Positions 35,109 through 43,773 of a stretch of 64,000 nt of DNA are shown here, piece by piece. Origin of the DNA: Micromonospora sp. H61. GTDB lineage: Bacteria; Actinomycetota; Actinomycetes; Mycobacteriales; Micromonosporaceae. Both the position numbers and the translations under genes were made by a program. The notes under the pieces were generated by a model, which was not told the origin of the DNA, made no database searches, and worked only from the letters and a program-made list of their open reading frames with translations. The number at the start of each line of letters is the position of its first letter. Within the stretch, counting starts at the first letter, position 1. The stretch covers positions 29,747 through 93,746 of the forward strand of contig NZ_JAGPXY010000023.1 of NCBI RefSeq assembly GCF_018070325.1, written 5' to 3'.

Positions 35109-35129
35109 AGTACCAACTCAGTTGGTACT
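35109..35129. promoter_or_regulatory. 21-bp palindromic operator candidate
   Basis: Two perfect 10-base arms, AGTACCAACT and AGTTGGTACT, around a single C. It lies 55 bp upstream of GTG 35185 in the divergent control region, the expected place for a repressor of the transfer/replication operon. Confidence 0.6.
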
Positions 35130-35184
35130 TTGATTTGGAGGCAGTCATCCAACAAGGGATGCGCCTAGACACAGGAGGTTCGTT

Positions 35185-35505
35185 GTGAAGCTGTACGTGG
35201 ACACCCAGAGCAAGCAGGTCCAGGTGACGAAGGACCCGGAGCCGAAGAACGACCAGAACGGCAACCAGCGGTCGGAGAAGAACACTGGCCGGCTCATGTG
35301 GTCGACCCAGGTCTTCGTGCTCGACGAGACTGGCGGCGAGATCATCACCATCACCACGGCGGGTGAGAAGCCGGGCGTGACGGTGGGACAGCTCGTCGCT
35401 GTCGAGCAGTTGGAGGCTATTCCGTGGGCGACCAACGGGCGTAACGGCGTCGCGTTCCGTGCGATCACGCTGAAGCCGAAGGCTGGTAACTCGGCGGCTA
35501 AGTAG
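35185..35505 (+). CDS. SCO3933-type small regulatory protein
   Basis: A 106-aa protein resembling the SCO3933 family, which lies at the head of the pSAM2-like AICE transfer operons. Features are MKLYVDTQSKQVQV, the MWSTQVFVLDETGGE block and a Lys-rich end. GTG 35185 follows an AGGAGG. Its role is not well defined; it is probably the first gene under the palindrome-controlled promoter. Confidence 0.72.
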   Translation: MKLYVDTQSKQVQVTKDPEPKNDQNGNQRSEKNTGRLMWSTQVFVLDETGGEIITITTAGEKPGVTVGQLVAVEQLEAIPWATNGRNGVAFRAITLKPKAGNSAAK

Positions 35506-35747
35506 GTCCTCGATCACCGTGCTGTGTTCGCCACCGGTGTCCGTGGCAATCGAAGCGGCTGAGGTCCGCTGATCAACAAGTGAAGGAAGCAGTCCGAGGG
35601 CGGCTCTGGCGTCCAACGTTCTCGGCCTGGTGACCACGATCGGTGGTCACATCCCGTAAGAGCTGGCGCGGGGTCGGTACTGGCGTCCAAACCTGCCGAC
35701 CCCGTGCCCTCCACTCATCCAACCCAATGTGCTTGGGAGGACTCGTC

Positions 35748-36683
35748 GTGTCCAAGTCTAGCCCCCGCCGGTTCGCCGGCAGGTCAACCGGAACGGTGAC
35801 GGTCATCGAGGCCAAAGTCCACCGTTCCTCCGCACGCAACGCCAAGATGGCGTTCATCCTCACGGCGGTCATCGTCGGCCTTCTCTCGGCTGTGGTGGCC
35901 GCTTCCTACTGGCACCCCATCGTGTCCCTGATCGTCGGCGCGCTGATCGGCGTTCCCACCGGTGCCGCCGTGTGGCTGCTCGTCCGCGTGTGGCCGGTTA
36001 TCCGGCTGCTGTGGTGGTGGAGCCTCGAAACGCTCCTCGCTGTCGTGCTGCTCACCGCGTGGGTGCAGCTGGCAAACCACACCCCGACCCTGGTGACCCT
36101 GCTCGTGGTCGCCCTGGTCGTCGGCGTCCCCGCCGCCATCCGCCCGGTCCGCCGCCAGGTCAAAGCCTGGGGATGGTGCCTCGTGGTGAGGCACCGGCTG
36201 CGCGTGTGCTTCGCGCAGTTCATCATCGCCAACCAGTCCGGCTCCCTGCCACTGATCCTCTGGGCCAAGCCCACCCCGGTCGGCGAACGCGTCTGGGTCT
36301 ACCTGCGCCCCGGCCTGTCCGCCAAGGACCTGGAAGGCCGCCTCGACAAGATCGCGGTCACCTGCCACGCCTCCACCGTGCTCATCGAGCGCGCTTCGGA
36401 GAACAACGCCGCCTACCTGCGGTTCGACATCAAACGCCGCGAGGTGCTGACCGCCCACGTCGGCTCCCCGCTGGTCGACGTCATCGACCCGACCGCACCC
36501 GTCTCGGCATCGCCGCTGACGGTCCCCACCGCCCTGGACCTGCCAGACGTCGACGCTCCGACGATCACCCTCCCAACCCAGGGCAAGCCCGCCGGCAAGA
36601 AGCCGGCCACCACCGCCAACGGCAGCAAGCCCGCGGCTTCCTCGTCGTCCGTGCCGGACGACGACACCTCCGACTGGATCTGA
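35748..36683 (+). CDS. AICE membrane protein upstream of FtsK-like translocase
   Basis: A 311-aa protein with three or four membrane helices between residues 35 and 140 (FILTAVIVGLLSAVVAA, IVSLIVGALIGVPTGAAVWLLV, LLAVVLLTAWVQLA, LVTLLVVALVVGVPAAI) followed by a cytoplasmic domain and a Pro/Ser/Lys-rich tail. GTG 35748 follows GGGAGGA. In many AICEs the membrane and motor parts of the transfer protein TraSA are one chain; here this protein probably supplies the membrane part for the motor encoded next. Confidence 0.7.
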   Translation: MSKSSPRRFAGRSTGTVTVIEAKVHRSSARNAKMAFILTAVIVGLLSAVVAASYWHPIVSLIVGALIGVPTGAAVWLLVRVWPVIRLLWWWSLETLLAVVLLTAWVQLANHTPTLVTLLVVALVVGVPAAIRPVRRQVKAWGWCLVVRHRLRVCFAQFIIANQSGSLPLILWAKPTPVGERVWVYLRPGLSAKDLEGRLDKIAVTCHASTVLIERASENNAAYLRFDIKRREVLTAHVGSPLVDVIDPTAPVSASPLTVPTALDLPDVDAPTITLPTQGKPAGKKPATTANGSKPAASSSSVPDDDTSDWI

Positions 36684-36701
36684 CCCAACCCAACCCGGGA
36701 C

Positions 36702-36739
36702 GCGAGGAGCCATGACGGCTCGTTCGTGTGGCTCCTCGC
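36702..36739 (+). promoter_or_regulatory. mRNA hairpin between membrane and translocase genes
   Basis: Perfect 11-base arms with a 16-nt loop just upstream of the ribosome site of the FtsK-like gene. There is no U-tract, so it may stabilise, process or attenuate the message rather than end it. Confidence 0.5.
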
Positions 36740-36768
36740 GCCCACCACTCGCCCAAGGAGGGCACCTG

Positions 36769-37644
36769 ATGACCACCACGATTCCCACCCCCGCCGATGC
36801 GGTTCCGGTGGGTGCTGGCCTGTCGATGTTCGACCCGATCTTCATCGGGATCGACGAGTTCGGCCAACCCGTCTACCTCGACGTCATCTACCGCAACCTG
36901 CTCACCGCAGGCGAACCCGGCGGCGGCAAGTCCGGCCTCATCAACAACATCTGCGGCCACGCCGCCCTGTGCGACAACACCCGCCTCGTCCTCTTCGACG
37001 CCAAACTCGTCGAACTCGGCCCCTGGCGCGACCTCGCCGACGCCTTCATCGGCCCCGACATCGACCAGGGCATCGACGTCCTCCGTCGCCTCCTGGTCGT
37101 CGCCACCAACCGCTACGCCTGGCTCCTGGCCAACCGGCGCCGCAAGCTCGCCGACGGCGACGGCATGTCCGTCATCGTCACCATCATCGACGAACTCGCC
37201 ATGTTCTCCACGGTGCTCGGCACCAAGCAGCAACAGGAGGAATTCTCCACCCTCCTGCGAGGGCTCGTCTCCCTCGGCCGGGCCTGCGGCATGCCCGTCG
37301 TCGCTGCGACTCAGCGACCGTCGTGGGACATCATCCCCGCCAGCCTGCGGGACCTGTTCGGCTACCGGGCCGCGTTCCGCTGCACCTCGCTGAACAGCTC
37401 CAACATCATTCTCGGTCAGGGCTGGGCCGAGCAGGGCTACACCGCCTCCGACATCTCGCCCACCAACCAGGGCGCGGCCTACCTCCTCGCCGAAGGTGGC
37501 GTTCCCCGCCGCATCAAGGCCGCCTACCTCACCGATACCGACATCTACAACATCGCCGACTACGCCGCCTGGACCCGCCGCCCCAACGGCACCAGCACCA
37601 GCGCAACGGCGGTCAACCCGACCGAGTGGGAGATGGCGGCATGA
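36769..37644 (+). CDS. FtsK/SpoIIIE-type DNA translocase (TraSA/TraB-like)
   Basis: A 291-aa motor domain that would move double-stranded element DNA between mycelial cells, as in pSAM2-type conjugation. Walker A is GEPGGGKSG near residue 46 and Walker B is VTIIDELA near 138; TQRPSWDIIPASLRDLF matches FtsK sensor regions. There is no membrane part and no gamma domain. ATG 36769 follows AAGGAGGG; the frame opens earlier at 36712. Confidence 0.85.
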   Translation: MTTTIPTPADAVPVGAGLSMFDPIFIGIDEFGQPVYLDVIYRNLLTAGEPGGGKSGLINNICGHAALCDNTRLVLFDAKLVELGPWRDLADAFIGPDIDQGIDVLRRLLVVATNRYAWLLANRRRKLADGDGMSVIVTIIDELAMFSTVLGTKQQQEEFSTLLRGLVSLGRACGMPVVAATQRPSWDIIPASLRDLFGYRAAFRCTSLNSSNIILGQGWAEQGYTASDISPTNQGAAYLLAEGGVPRRIKAAYLTDTDIYNIADYAAWTRRPNGTSTSATAVNPTEWEMAA

Positions 37645-37850
37645 CCACCCGCGAACGCGCCTACGCCAAGGCCAACAACCAGCGGGCCGCCCAGTTCACC
37701 GAGCTGTGGATCACCGGCAGTCCCGAGGACATCGCCGCCATGGTCCAGGCCGTCGCCCGCAGCGGGCGACTCGTCTACCTCTCCGCACCCACCCAGATGC
37801 CGGGTGACGACAACCGGCACCGCCGCTACCTGCGGCTACGCGCCCGCTAA
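37641..37850 (+). CDS. Small hypothetical AICE protein
   Basis: A 69-aa protein starting at ATG 37641, overlapping the translocase stop as ATGA. Basic and helical (TELWITGSPEDIAAMVQAVARSG). No recognised domain. Its coupling to the motor gene suggests a role in the transfer complex. Confidence 0.55.
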   Translation: MTTRERAYAKANNQRAAQFTELWITGSPEDIAAMVQAVARSGRLVYLSAPTQMPGDDNRHRRYLRLRAR

Positions 37851-37935
37851 CCGGCCGACAGGACCAGTCAACGCCTGCCAGCAACCGCTGGTCCTGCCGA
37901 CCTCCACCGACCGCCCCCGAAAGGACGTGGTTGCC

Positions 37936-38382
37936 ATGAAGGCTACCCAAAACCCACCTCCCGCAGCAGAGGTCACACCTGCTGACCTGCTGCGGATGGC
38001 TGCCCTCTACCTGCGCCGGCACGGCTGGACCCAAGGCAGCTACTACGACATCTACGAGACCGCCGACTACCTCACCCCGCCTGCCTGCGCCGCCGGGGCT
38101 ATCGGCATCGCCTGCGCCGGACACCGCGTGGAGCACTTCTCCCAGCTCGACCCCGACGCCCTCGCCGACTACCTCGCCGCCGTTGGCGTGTTCGTCGATT
38201 ACCTCGACACCACCGCACCGGTGTTCTTCGTCGACGAGGACGGCTACCTGCTCGACGAGCACACCTCCCCCTACTCGTGGAACGACGACCCGGCCCGCAC
38301 CGCCGAGCAGGTCATCACCGCCCTTGAGGCGGCTGCCACCGAATGGGACTCCCTCCGCAACGCGGAAGGGGAGACGCGATGA
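37936..38382 (+). CDS. DUF6197-like protein
   Basis: A 148-aa protein with a patterned N-terminus (LLRMAALYLRRHGWTQG then CAAGAIGIACAG) that I associate with DUF6197, a small family of actinomycete mobile elements. The second half is acidic. ATG 37936 follows AAGGACG; the open frame begins earlier but lacks a ribosome site. Function unknown. Confidence 0.65.
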   Translation: MKATQNPPPAAEVTPADLLRMAALYLRRHGWTQGSYYDIYETADYLTPPACAAGAIGIACAGHRVEHFSQLDPDALADYLAAVGVFVDYLDTTAPVFFVDEDGYLLDEHTSPYSWNDDPARTAEQVITALEAAATEWDSLRNAEGETR

Positions 38383-38678
38383 ACACCGTCAAGAAGCCCT
38401 TGACGCCCGTTCCGCGCCAGCGGCGTCGGGACGTCGTCGAGAACGACCAGTTCGCCAGCTTCGCTCGGCGCATCATCCGCGCCCACGGCCGCCGCGTCGC
38501 CACCGGAGACGTCGAAGCCCTCCGCGACCTCATCGCACTGTCGTCCGTCATCGACGACGCCATCGGGGAAGCCGTGATCGGGCTGCGGGCCTTCGGCTAC
38601 TCCTGGGCCGAAATCGGCTCCCGCCTCGGCATCTCCCGCCAAGCCGCCCAACAGCGCTGGGGCGGTGACAAGCCATGA
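38379..38678 (+). CDS. Small sigma-region-4-like HTH protein
   Basis: A 99-aa protein with a helix-turn-helix at its C-terminus (YSWAEIGSRLGISRQAAQQRWG). ATG 38379 overlaps the upstream stop by ATGA. Typical of AICE operons, where such proteins are small DNA-binding accessories. Confidence 0.7.
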   Translation: MNTVKKPLTPVPRQRRRDVVENDQFASFARRIIRAHGRRVATGDVEALRDLIALSSVIDDAIGEAVIGLRAFGYSWAEIGSRLGISRQAAQQRWGGDKP

Positions 38679-39079
38679 CCGACCTACGCCGCGTCGACCT
38701 CGACAACCTGGCCGAGCGCACCGGTATCCGGGTCGAGTTCTACGACCCGCTCGGCACCCGCTACGGGTTCCCCACCTTCCCCTACCACTGCGCCCCCACC
38801 GGCCTGGCCACCCTGCGGCAACTCCGCGCCGCCGGCCTACGCCCCGGAGGACACGACCCGGTCGCCCAAATCTATTGGCGACACCGCACCAACCGGCGGG
38901 TCGCCTACCTCTACCGCACCGACCTCGCCGCGCCCAAGCGCACCGCCACGCCTGCGCAGCGGGAGGCCATCGCCAAAGCCCTCCTCGCCCGCCGCACCTG
39001 CCGGCACTGCGGGCAGGTCAAGCCCTACTACATCCCCCGCCGCTACGGCTGCTGCCTCGACTGCCACGGAGGCCACTAA
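38675..39079 (+). CDS. RRQRL-motif zinc-binding protein
   Basis: A 134-aa protein. The segment LRQLRAAGLRPGG corresponds to the RRQRL motif and the C-terminal CRHCGQ with CCLDCHGGH forms a four-ligand zinc site. A family conserved in actinomycete mobile elements, of unknown function. It overlaps the preceding stop by four bases. Confidence 0.72.
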   Translation: MTDLRRVDLDNLAERTGIRVEFYDPLGTRYGFPTFPYHCAPTGLATLRQLRAAGLRPGGHDPVAQIYWRHRTNRRVAYLYRTDLAAPKRTATPAQREAIAKALLARRTCRHCGQVKPYYIPRRYGCCLDCHGGH

Positions 39080-39777
39080 TGACCACCACCCCGGCCAGCG
39101 CCGGCACCCGCTTGGAAGGCCTGGTCCTGGTCCTCATCCTCATCGTCGTCGGCGGCTCCGCCGGGGCCGCCTCGTTCACCCACGTCCACGACTGGACCAT
39201 GGCCAACAGCCCCGACAACACCCCGGGATGGTTCGGCTGGGCCAACGCCGTCATCTCCGAACTCGTCCCCATCGCCGCCCTCCTCACCATCCGTCGACGC
39301 CGCCGGGTTGGCGCTCCCATCGGCTACCCGATGGTCCTGCTCATCGCCGCCGCCGGCCTCTCCCTCGCCGCCCAACTCGCCGTTGCCAAACCCGGACCGT
39401 CCGGGTGGCTCCTCTCGGCTGTTCCCGCGCTGGCGTTCATGGCCCTGGTCAAACTCGTCCTCGCCCCCGCACCCACCACGCAACCCATGACGGCTCCCTC
39501 CGAGCCGGGGCAGCCGATCCGCGTTCAGGTGGCCGAGCAGGTCACCACCGAACCGACACCACCGGCGGCCATCACCCCGGCACCCGAGCCAACCTCGGCC
39601 GTTCAGCCGGACCCCGTCAGCGTGCCGGCCTCGGAGCCGGTCGACGTCCCCGCGCACCTGTGCCTACCGCCCGTTTCGCGGCCGTGCAGCACGAACAAGC
39701 CACCGGTCAACCCATCACCCCTGTCGAGCTGGCCGACCGCCTCGACATCAGCCCGGCCGTTGCCGGGAAGCTCCTGA
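39079..39777 (+). CDS. DUF2637/SpdB-like membrane protein, C-terminus frameshifted
   Basis: A protein with four membrane helices (about residues 15-35, 52-70, 78-98, 104-122), typical of DUF2637 proteins linked to plasmid spread (Spd). ATG 39079 overlaps the preceding stop (TAATG). After about 39655 this frame becomes unlikely (PCSTNKPPVNPS), while another frame reads RFAAVQHEQ and PVELADRLDISPAVAGKLL to a stop at 39800 that overlaps the next start. That would be the normal DNA-binding C-terminus, so a one-base loss or a programmed shift is probable. Confidence 0.7.
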   Translation: MTTTPASAGTRLEGLVLVLILIVVGGSAGAASFTHVHDWTMANSPDNTPGWFGWANAVISELVPIAALLTIRRRRRVGAPIGYPMVLLIAAAGLSLAAQLAVAKPGPSGWLLSAVPALAFMALVKLVLAPAPTTQPMTAPSEPGQPIRVQVAEQVTTEPTPPAAITPAPEPTSAVQPDPVSVPASEPVDVPAHLCLPPVSRPCSTNKPPVNPSPLSSWPTASTSARPLPGSS

Positions 39778-39796
39778 CCAGCATCGGCGGTGTCCG

Positions 39797-40063
39797 ATGA
39801 CCATCGTCTTGGTCGACATCGAGCAGGTCACCCACACCTGCCCCGCCCACGAAGACGCCCACCCGTTCGACATCCGCCGAACCCTCGTCGACGTCATCCC
39901 CGGCGGACCCTGCCGTGCACCGGTCACCATCCGCTGCGGCGACACCACCGCCACCATTGCGTGCCGCAGGCACGAACCGGCCAAGCGCCAGTGCGGCGCC
40001 TGCCGGGTCATCGTCACCGAACACACCATCACCACCCGCCACCTCACCGAGGTACGCGGCTGA
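39797..40063 (+). CDS. Small Cys-rich AICE protein
   Basis: An 88-aa protein with scattered Cys and His (HTCPAHED, CRRHEPAKRQCGAC) that may bind zinc. It overlaps the real C-terminal frame of the DUF2637 gene (ATGA) and the start of the Rep gene (TGATG). No function known. Confidence 0.6.
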   Translation: MTIVLVDIEQVTHTCPAHEDAHPFDIRRTLVDVIPGGPCRAPVTIRCGDTTATIACRRHEPAKRQCGACRVIVTEHTITTRHLTEVRG

Positions 40064-41874
40064 TGGCCTCGACGCTGGACCTCACACCCCGAACCGTCTT
40101 GGCCCGGGGTGTGGGCTCGAACGCCGATACCATCCCCGTCTACGACTACACCGCCACCGGTTCCGCCTTCACCCGCGCCACCCAACCCGACTACTTCGGG
40201 TGGCTGGAACACGTCCGCGCCGCCGCCGGCTGCACCCGCCCCATCCGCCTCGCCGGCCAACTCCTCACCATCGAACAGAGCACCGGCCGGGTCCTCGACC
40301 AGCGGCACACCGACGCCATGCCCGACGCGGCGATCTACACCGCCTGCGGCAACCGCCGCGCCACCGTCTGCCCCGCCTGCGCCCACACCTACCAACGCGA
40401 CGCGTTCCAACTCCTCCGCGCCGGCCTCATCGGCGGCAAAGGCGTCCCCGAGACGGTCACCTCCCATCCGGCGGTGTTCGCCACCTTCACTGCACCGTCG
40501 TTCGGGACCGTGCACACCCGGGCGGTCAAGCGGCACACCTGCGGCAACCGCAAACGCTGCGACTGCCGGGCCGACCCGTGCCACGCCCGCCGCGCCACCG
40601 ACCCCACCGCCGGCCTCTGCCCCCACGGCCGACCGGCCGTCTGCTGGGCGCGACACGAAACCGGGGACCAGGTGCTCGGGCAGCCGCTGTGCCTGGACTG
40701 CTACGACCACACCCACCAAGTCGTCTGGAACCTCTTCTCCGGCGAACTATGGCACCGCACCAAGCAAGCCGCGGAACGATGGCTCGCCAAACTCGCCCGC
40801 CGCCGGGGAATCCCTCGCGTCTCCGTCGTCACCGCCTCCGGCAACATCCGCAAGGTTCCGCCGGTCCGGCTGTCGCACGGCAAGGTGGCCGAGTTCCAGG
40901 CACGCGGCGCAGTGCACTTCCACGCCCTGGTGCGCCTCGACGGCGTCCACCCCGACGACTCGACCGCCGTCATCCCACCACCCGCCGGGTTCACCGTCGC
41001 CGACCTGGATGACGCGATCCGGGCCGCCGTCGAGCAGGTCGCCTTCACCACTCCCACGCATCCCGACCAGCCGGGCGGCTGGCCTATCGCATGGGGTGAC
41101 CCGGGCAAGGGCCTCGACATCCGACCCATCAGCCTCACCGGAGGCGGCGAGGTCACTGACAGCATGGTCGCGGGCTACCTTGCCAAGTACGCCACCAAAA
41201 GCACCGAGGTAACCGGGCACCGTTCCGTCAGGCTCGACGCCGACAGCATCGGCGACTACGCCGACCCCGACGGCGACCACACCGCCCGCCTCATCAACGC
41301 CTGCTGGCACACCGGCCGACCCACCGGAACACCCGTACCGCTGTCCCAGCGGCCCCGGGACCACCGGCCCGCACCCGGCTTCGTCGACCGCTGGGAATGC
41401 CCCGGCTGCGGCACCCACACCCGCTACGCCGCCTGCCCCGTCTGCGTCGCCCAGCGTCAAGCCGCCCTTGACACCCAACCGGCGAAACCAGCGACCGGCA
41501 ACCCTTACACCCGGCTGCGCCGCTGGGCGCACATGCTCGGCTTCGGCGGCCACTTCCTCACCAAAGCCCGCCGCTACTCCGTCACCTTCCAACTCCTGCG
41601 CGACACTCGCGTCACCTACCGACGGCATGAGCACCAGGACCAGGCCGACGAGCAGCCCGGCACCCTCCGCGCCGTCGACCACCTCGACGAAGACGACACG
41701 ACACTCATCGTCGGCACCCTCACCTTCGCCGGCGTCGGCTGGCACACCACCGGAGACGCACTCCTCGCCAACACCGCCGCCGCCATGGCACGCGAACGAC
41801 GAACCACCGGCCGCGAAGAACTCGCCCACGAACTCGGCACCACCCCGGCCGGCACCGCGTCGGCCGCTGCCTGA
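40063..41874 (+). CDS. RepSA-type replication initiator
   Basis: A 603-aa initiator like RepSA of pSAM2. The HUH metal motif is VHFHALVRLDG near residue 285 and a candidate catalytic Tyr lies in YLAKYATKSTE near 370, fitting rolling-circle initiation. Cys clusters (CGNRRATVCPAC; CGNRKRCDC; CPGCGTHTRYAACPVC) indicate zinc fingers. An origin for it would be expected within or near the element; I do not see one with confidence. Confidence 0.82.
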   Translation: MASTLDLTPRTVLARGVGSNADTIPVYDYTATGSAFTRATQPDYFGWLEHVRAAAGCTRPIRLAGQLLTIEQSTGRVLDQRHTDAMPDAAIYTACGNRRATVCPACAHTYQRDAFQLLRAGLIGGKGVPETVTSHPAVFATFTAPSFGTVHTRAVKRHTCGNRKRCDCRADPCHARRATDPTAGLCPHGRPAVCWARHETGDQVLGQPLCLDCYDHTHQVVWNLFSGELWHRTKQAAERWLAKLARRRGIPRVSVVTASGNIRKVPPVRLSHGKVAEFQARGAVHFHALVRLDGVHPDDSTAVIPPPAGFTVADLDDAIRAAVEQVAFTTPTHPDQPGGWPIAWGDPGKGLDIRPISLTGGGEVTDSMVAGYLAKYATKSTEVTGHRSVRLDADSIGDYADPDGDHTARLINACWHTGRPTGTPVPLSQRPRDHRPAPGFVDRWECPGCGTHTRYAACPVCVAQRQAALDTQPAKPATGNPYTRLRRWAHMLGFGGHFLTKARRYSVTFQLLRDTRVTYRRHEHQDQADEQPGTLRAVDHLDEDDTTLIVGTLTFAGVGWHTTGDALLANTAAAMARERRTTGREELAHELGTTPAGTASAAA

Positions 41875-41903
41875 CCCCGACAGACCTGAGGAGGTCACCC
41901 GTC

Positions 41904-42176
41904 ATGAGCACCACCGCCCGACCCAGCCCGGTTGTTCGGCTCGTCCCTCGCACCGGGGCAGGCCTCGTCGAGCCGGTCACCTACACCGTCCGGGAAGTCG
42001 CCAAGCTGCTCGGCCTCTCGCTCGGGAGCACCTACGCCCTCGTCCGGGACGGAACGATCCCCGCGACCCGCCTCGGCGGTCGCTGGCTCATCCCGCGCAC
42101 CCGGTTTCACGCCTGGCTCGACGGCGTCACCGAACAACCCGCCGCCACCGGCACCGAGCACGGCCGGAGGCACTGA
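41904..42176 (+). CDS. xis: Excisionase (helix-turn-helix)
   Basis: A 90-aa basic protein with the excisionase-type helix-turn-helix (VREVAKLLGLSLGSTYALVRDG then ATRLGGRWLIP). ATG 41904 follows GAGGAGG, and its stop overlaps the integrase start. It would direct excision of the AICE together with the integrase. A decayed homologue lies at 20.2-20.5 kb. Confidence 0.85.
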   Translation: MSTTARPSPVVRLVPRTGAGLVEPVTYTVREVAKLLGLSLGSTYALVRDGTIPATRLGGRWLIPRTRFHAWLDGVTEQPAATGTEHGRRH

Positions 42177-43448
42177 TGGGCTTCGTTCGCAAGACCCCGG
42201 CTGGCACCCTTCCGCGCCTGCTGGCGTGACCCTGCCGGCGGGCAGAAGTCCAAGAGCTTTCGCACGAAGCGGGAGGCCAATGCCTTCCTGACGGAGGTCG
42301 AGAGCGGCCTGAACCGGGGCACCTACGTCAACCCGCACGCCGGTCGTACCCGCTTCGGTGAGTTCGCTCAGCAGTGGCTCGCCACCCGAGTCGTCGAGGC
42401 GCGTACCAGCGAGCGGACCGTCTCCATGCTCCGCACGCACGTCCTGCCGAAGTGGGGTGACTGGCCGCTCGGGAAGGTCGACTTCATGTCGGTGCAGGAG
42501 TGGGTTACCGGCCTGGGTCGGGATCTCGCCCCCGCCACCGTGGCCAAGTGCTACCAACTGCTGTCGATGATCCTCCGCACGGCAGTTCAGGCCCGGCTGA
42601 TCGCCACCAACCCCGCCGAAGGGGTGAAGCTGCCGCGCGATCGGTCCCGCGACGTCAGGCCGATCACGATCAGTCGGGAGGACTTCCGACGCCGGCTGCT
42701 GCCCGCCGTCCCGCCTCGGCACCGGGCAATCGTCTCGACCGCTGCCGGGGCCGGGCTTCGCTGGGGTGAGTGCGCCGGGCTGACGTGGTCGTCGGTCGAC
42801 CTCGACCGGGCATCGCTACGCGTAGTCCAAGTGGCCGAGGAAACCCACGGCGGGATCGTGCTGCGCCCGTACCCGAAGAGTCGCGCCGGGGTGCGGACCG
42901 TGCCGCTGCCCGGCTTCCTCCTGGCCGCGCTCCGCGAGCTGCACACCGCCGCCGACGATCCGGACCCACGCACCCTGGTCTTCCGCGACCGGGTTGGGCG
43001 CCCGCTGCGCCGGTCGAACTTCCGGCGTCGGATCTGGCTGCCATCGCTCGTCCGCGCCGGTCTGCTCGGCCAGATCGCCAACACCGGTCCGCACCGGTAC
43101 CGCGCTACGTGGCCCGATCGGGAGGGCATCGAGTGGTCGGCTGAGTTCACCACCGAACGGGAGGCCGTCGCCTGCGTCGCGGCCAAGGCTGTCGGCGGGA
43201 TGCGGTTCCATGATCTGCGGCACGCCTACGCCACCTGGCTGGTCACCGACGGCGTCCCGATCAACCTGGTGCAGCGGGTCATGGGCCACGAGCAGGCGTC
43301 GACCACGCTCAACCGGTACACCCACACCCCGGACGACTACGCCGCCCGCGTCCTGGAGGCGTTCGACGGCTCTGCTGCCTCTCTGCTGCCTCCGGCCGCA
43401 GAAACGCCGCCCGTGGACGGGCTGGACGGGCCGGAGGACGACTTGTGA
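42176..43448 (+). CDS. int: Tyrosine integrase, N-terminus frameshifted
   Basis: ATG 42176 overlaps the xis stop and reads MGFVRKTPAGT, then stops at 42227. In the next frame, from about 42207, FRACWRDPAGGQKSKSFRTK continues without interruption to 43448; removing one C from the CCC at 42207-42209 joins them into a normal integrase near 420 residues. The catalytic domain is intact: Arg in GLRWGE, HDLRH, GHEQ and the Tyr in LNRYTH. The open part from 42426 alone would give 340 aa without the arm-binding domain. The current element may thus be unable to excise, unless the extra base is an error. Confidence 0.8.
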
Positions 43449-43472
43449 GCTGTGGTGGAGCGTTTCCAGCAG

Positions 43473-43497
43473 AAAGGGACGACCCCCGTCGGGGGGA
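43473..43497. repeat. Right copy of 25-bp direct repeat
   Basis: Identical to 20851-20875. It begins 24 bp past the integrase stop and overlaps the first hairpin below. Confidence 0.5.
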
Positions 43498-43575
43498 GAC
43501 GGGGGTCGTCGGAGGTTCGGCTCCGGGGGGGTCGAGCCGAACCACTCAGCGGTCACGGGGGGTGCAACCGCTGAG
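43478..43575. terminator. Three successive perfect hairpins after int
   Basis: Stems of 13 bp (43478-43490/43498-43510), 10 bp (43514-43523/43534-43543) and 9 bp (43545-43553/43567-43575) follow one another. The first is a good terminator for int; the others may belong to an attachment site or terminator array. Confidence 0.6.
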
Positions 43576-43773
43576 GGTCTGCCTGTTTCGAGGATGTGAA
43601 AGCTCGTCGTACGGACAAGTCTGCCTGAGCGGGCCCGTCACGTCGAGTGGTGCTGCCTCCACTCACTGCGAAAATCTCCTCGCAGAGTGTGAGCGTGATC
43701 ACGCGGAGCGGAGAGCCCGCAGGTCTGTGGGGTGGCATGACCCCGGGCACCCGCCGACGATAGACCATCCGGC

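Larger units (their letters stand above)
20851..43575 (+). mobile_element. Putative AICE with cargo module
   Basis: From the 25-bp repeat beside the decayed integrase to the hairpins after the current one, about 22.7 kb. It contains the nine-gene defence-like module (21.3-32.4 kb) and the AICE backbone (33.1-43.4 kb: regulators, translocase, Spd-like proteins, Rep, Xis, Int). The left limit is inferred from the repeat; if the repeat is only shared int DNA, the element may begin nearer 32.5 kb. Confidence 0.55.
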
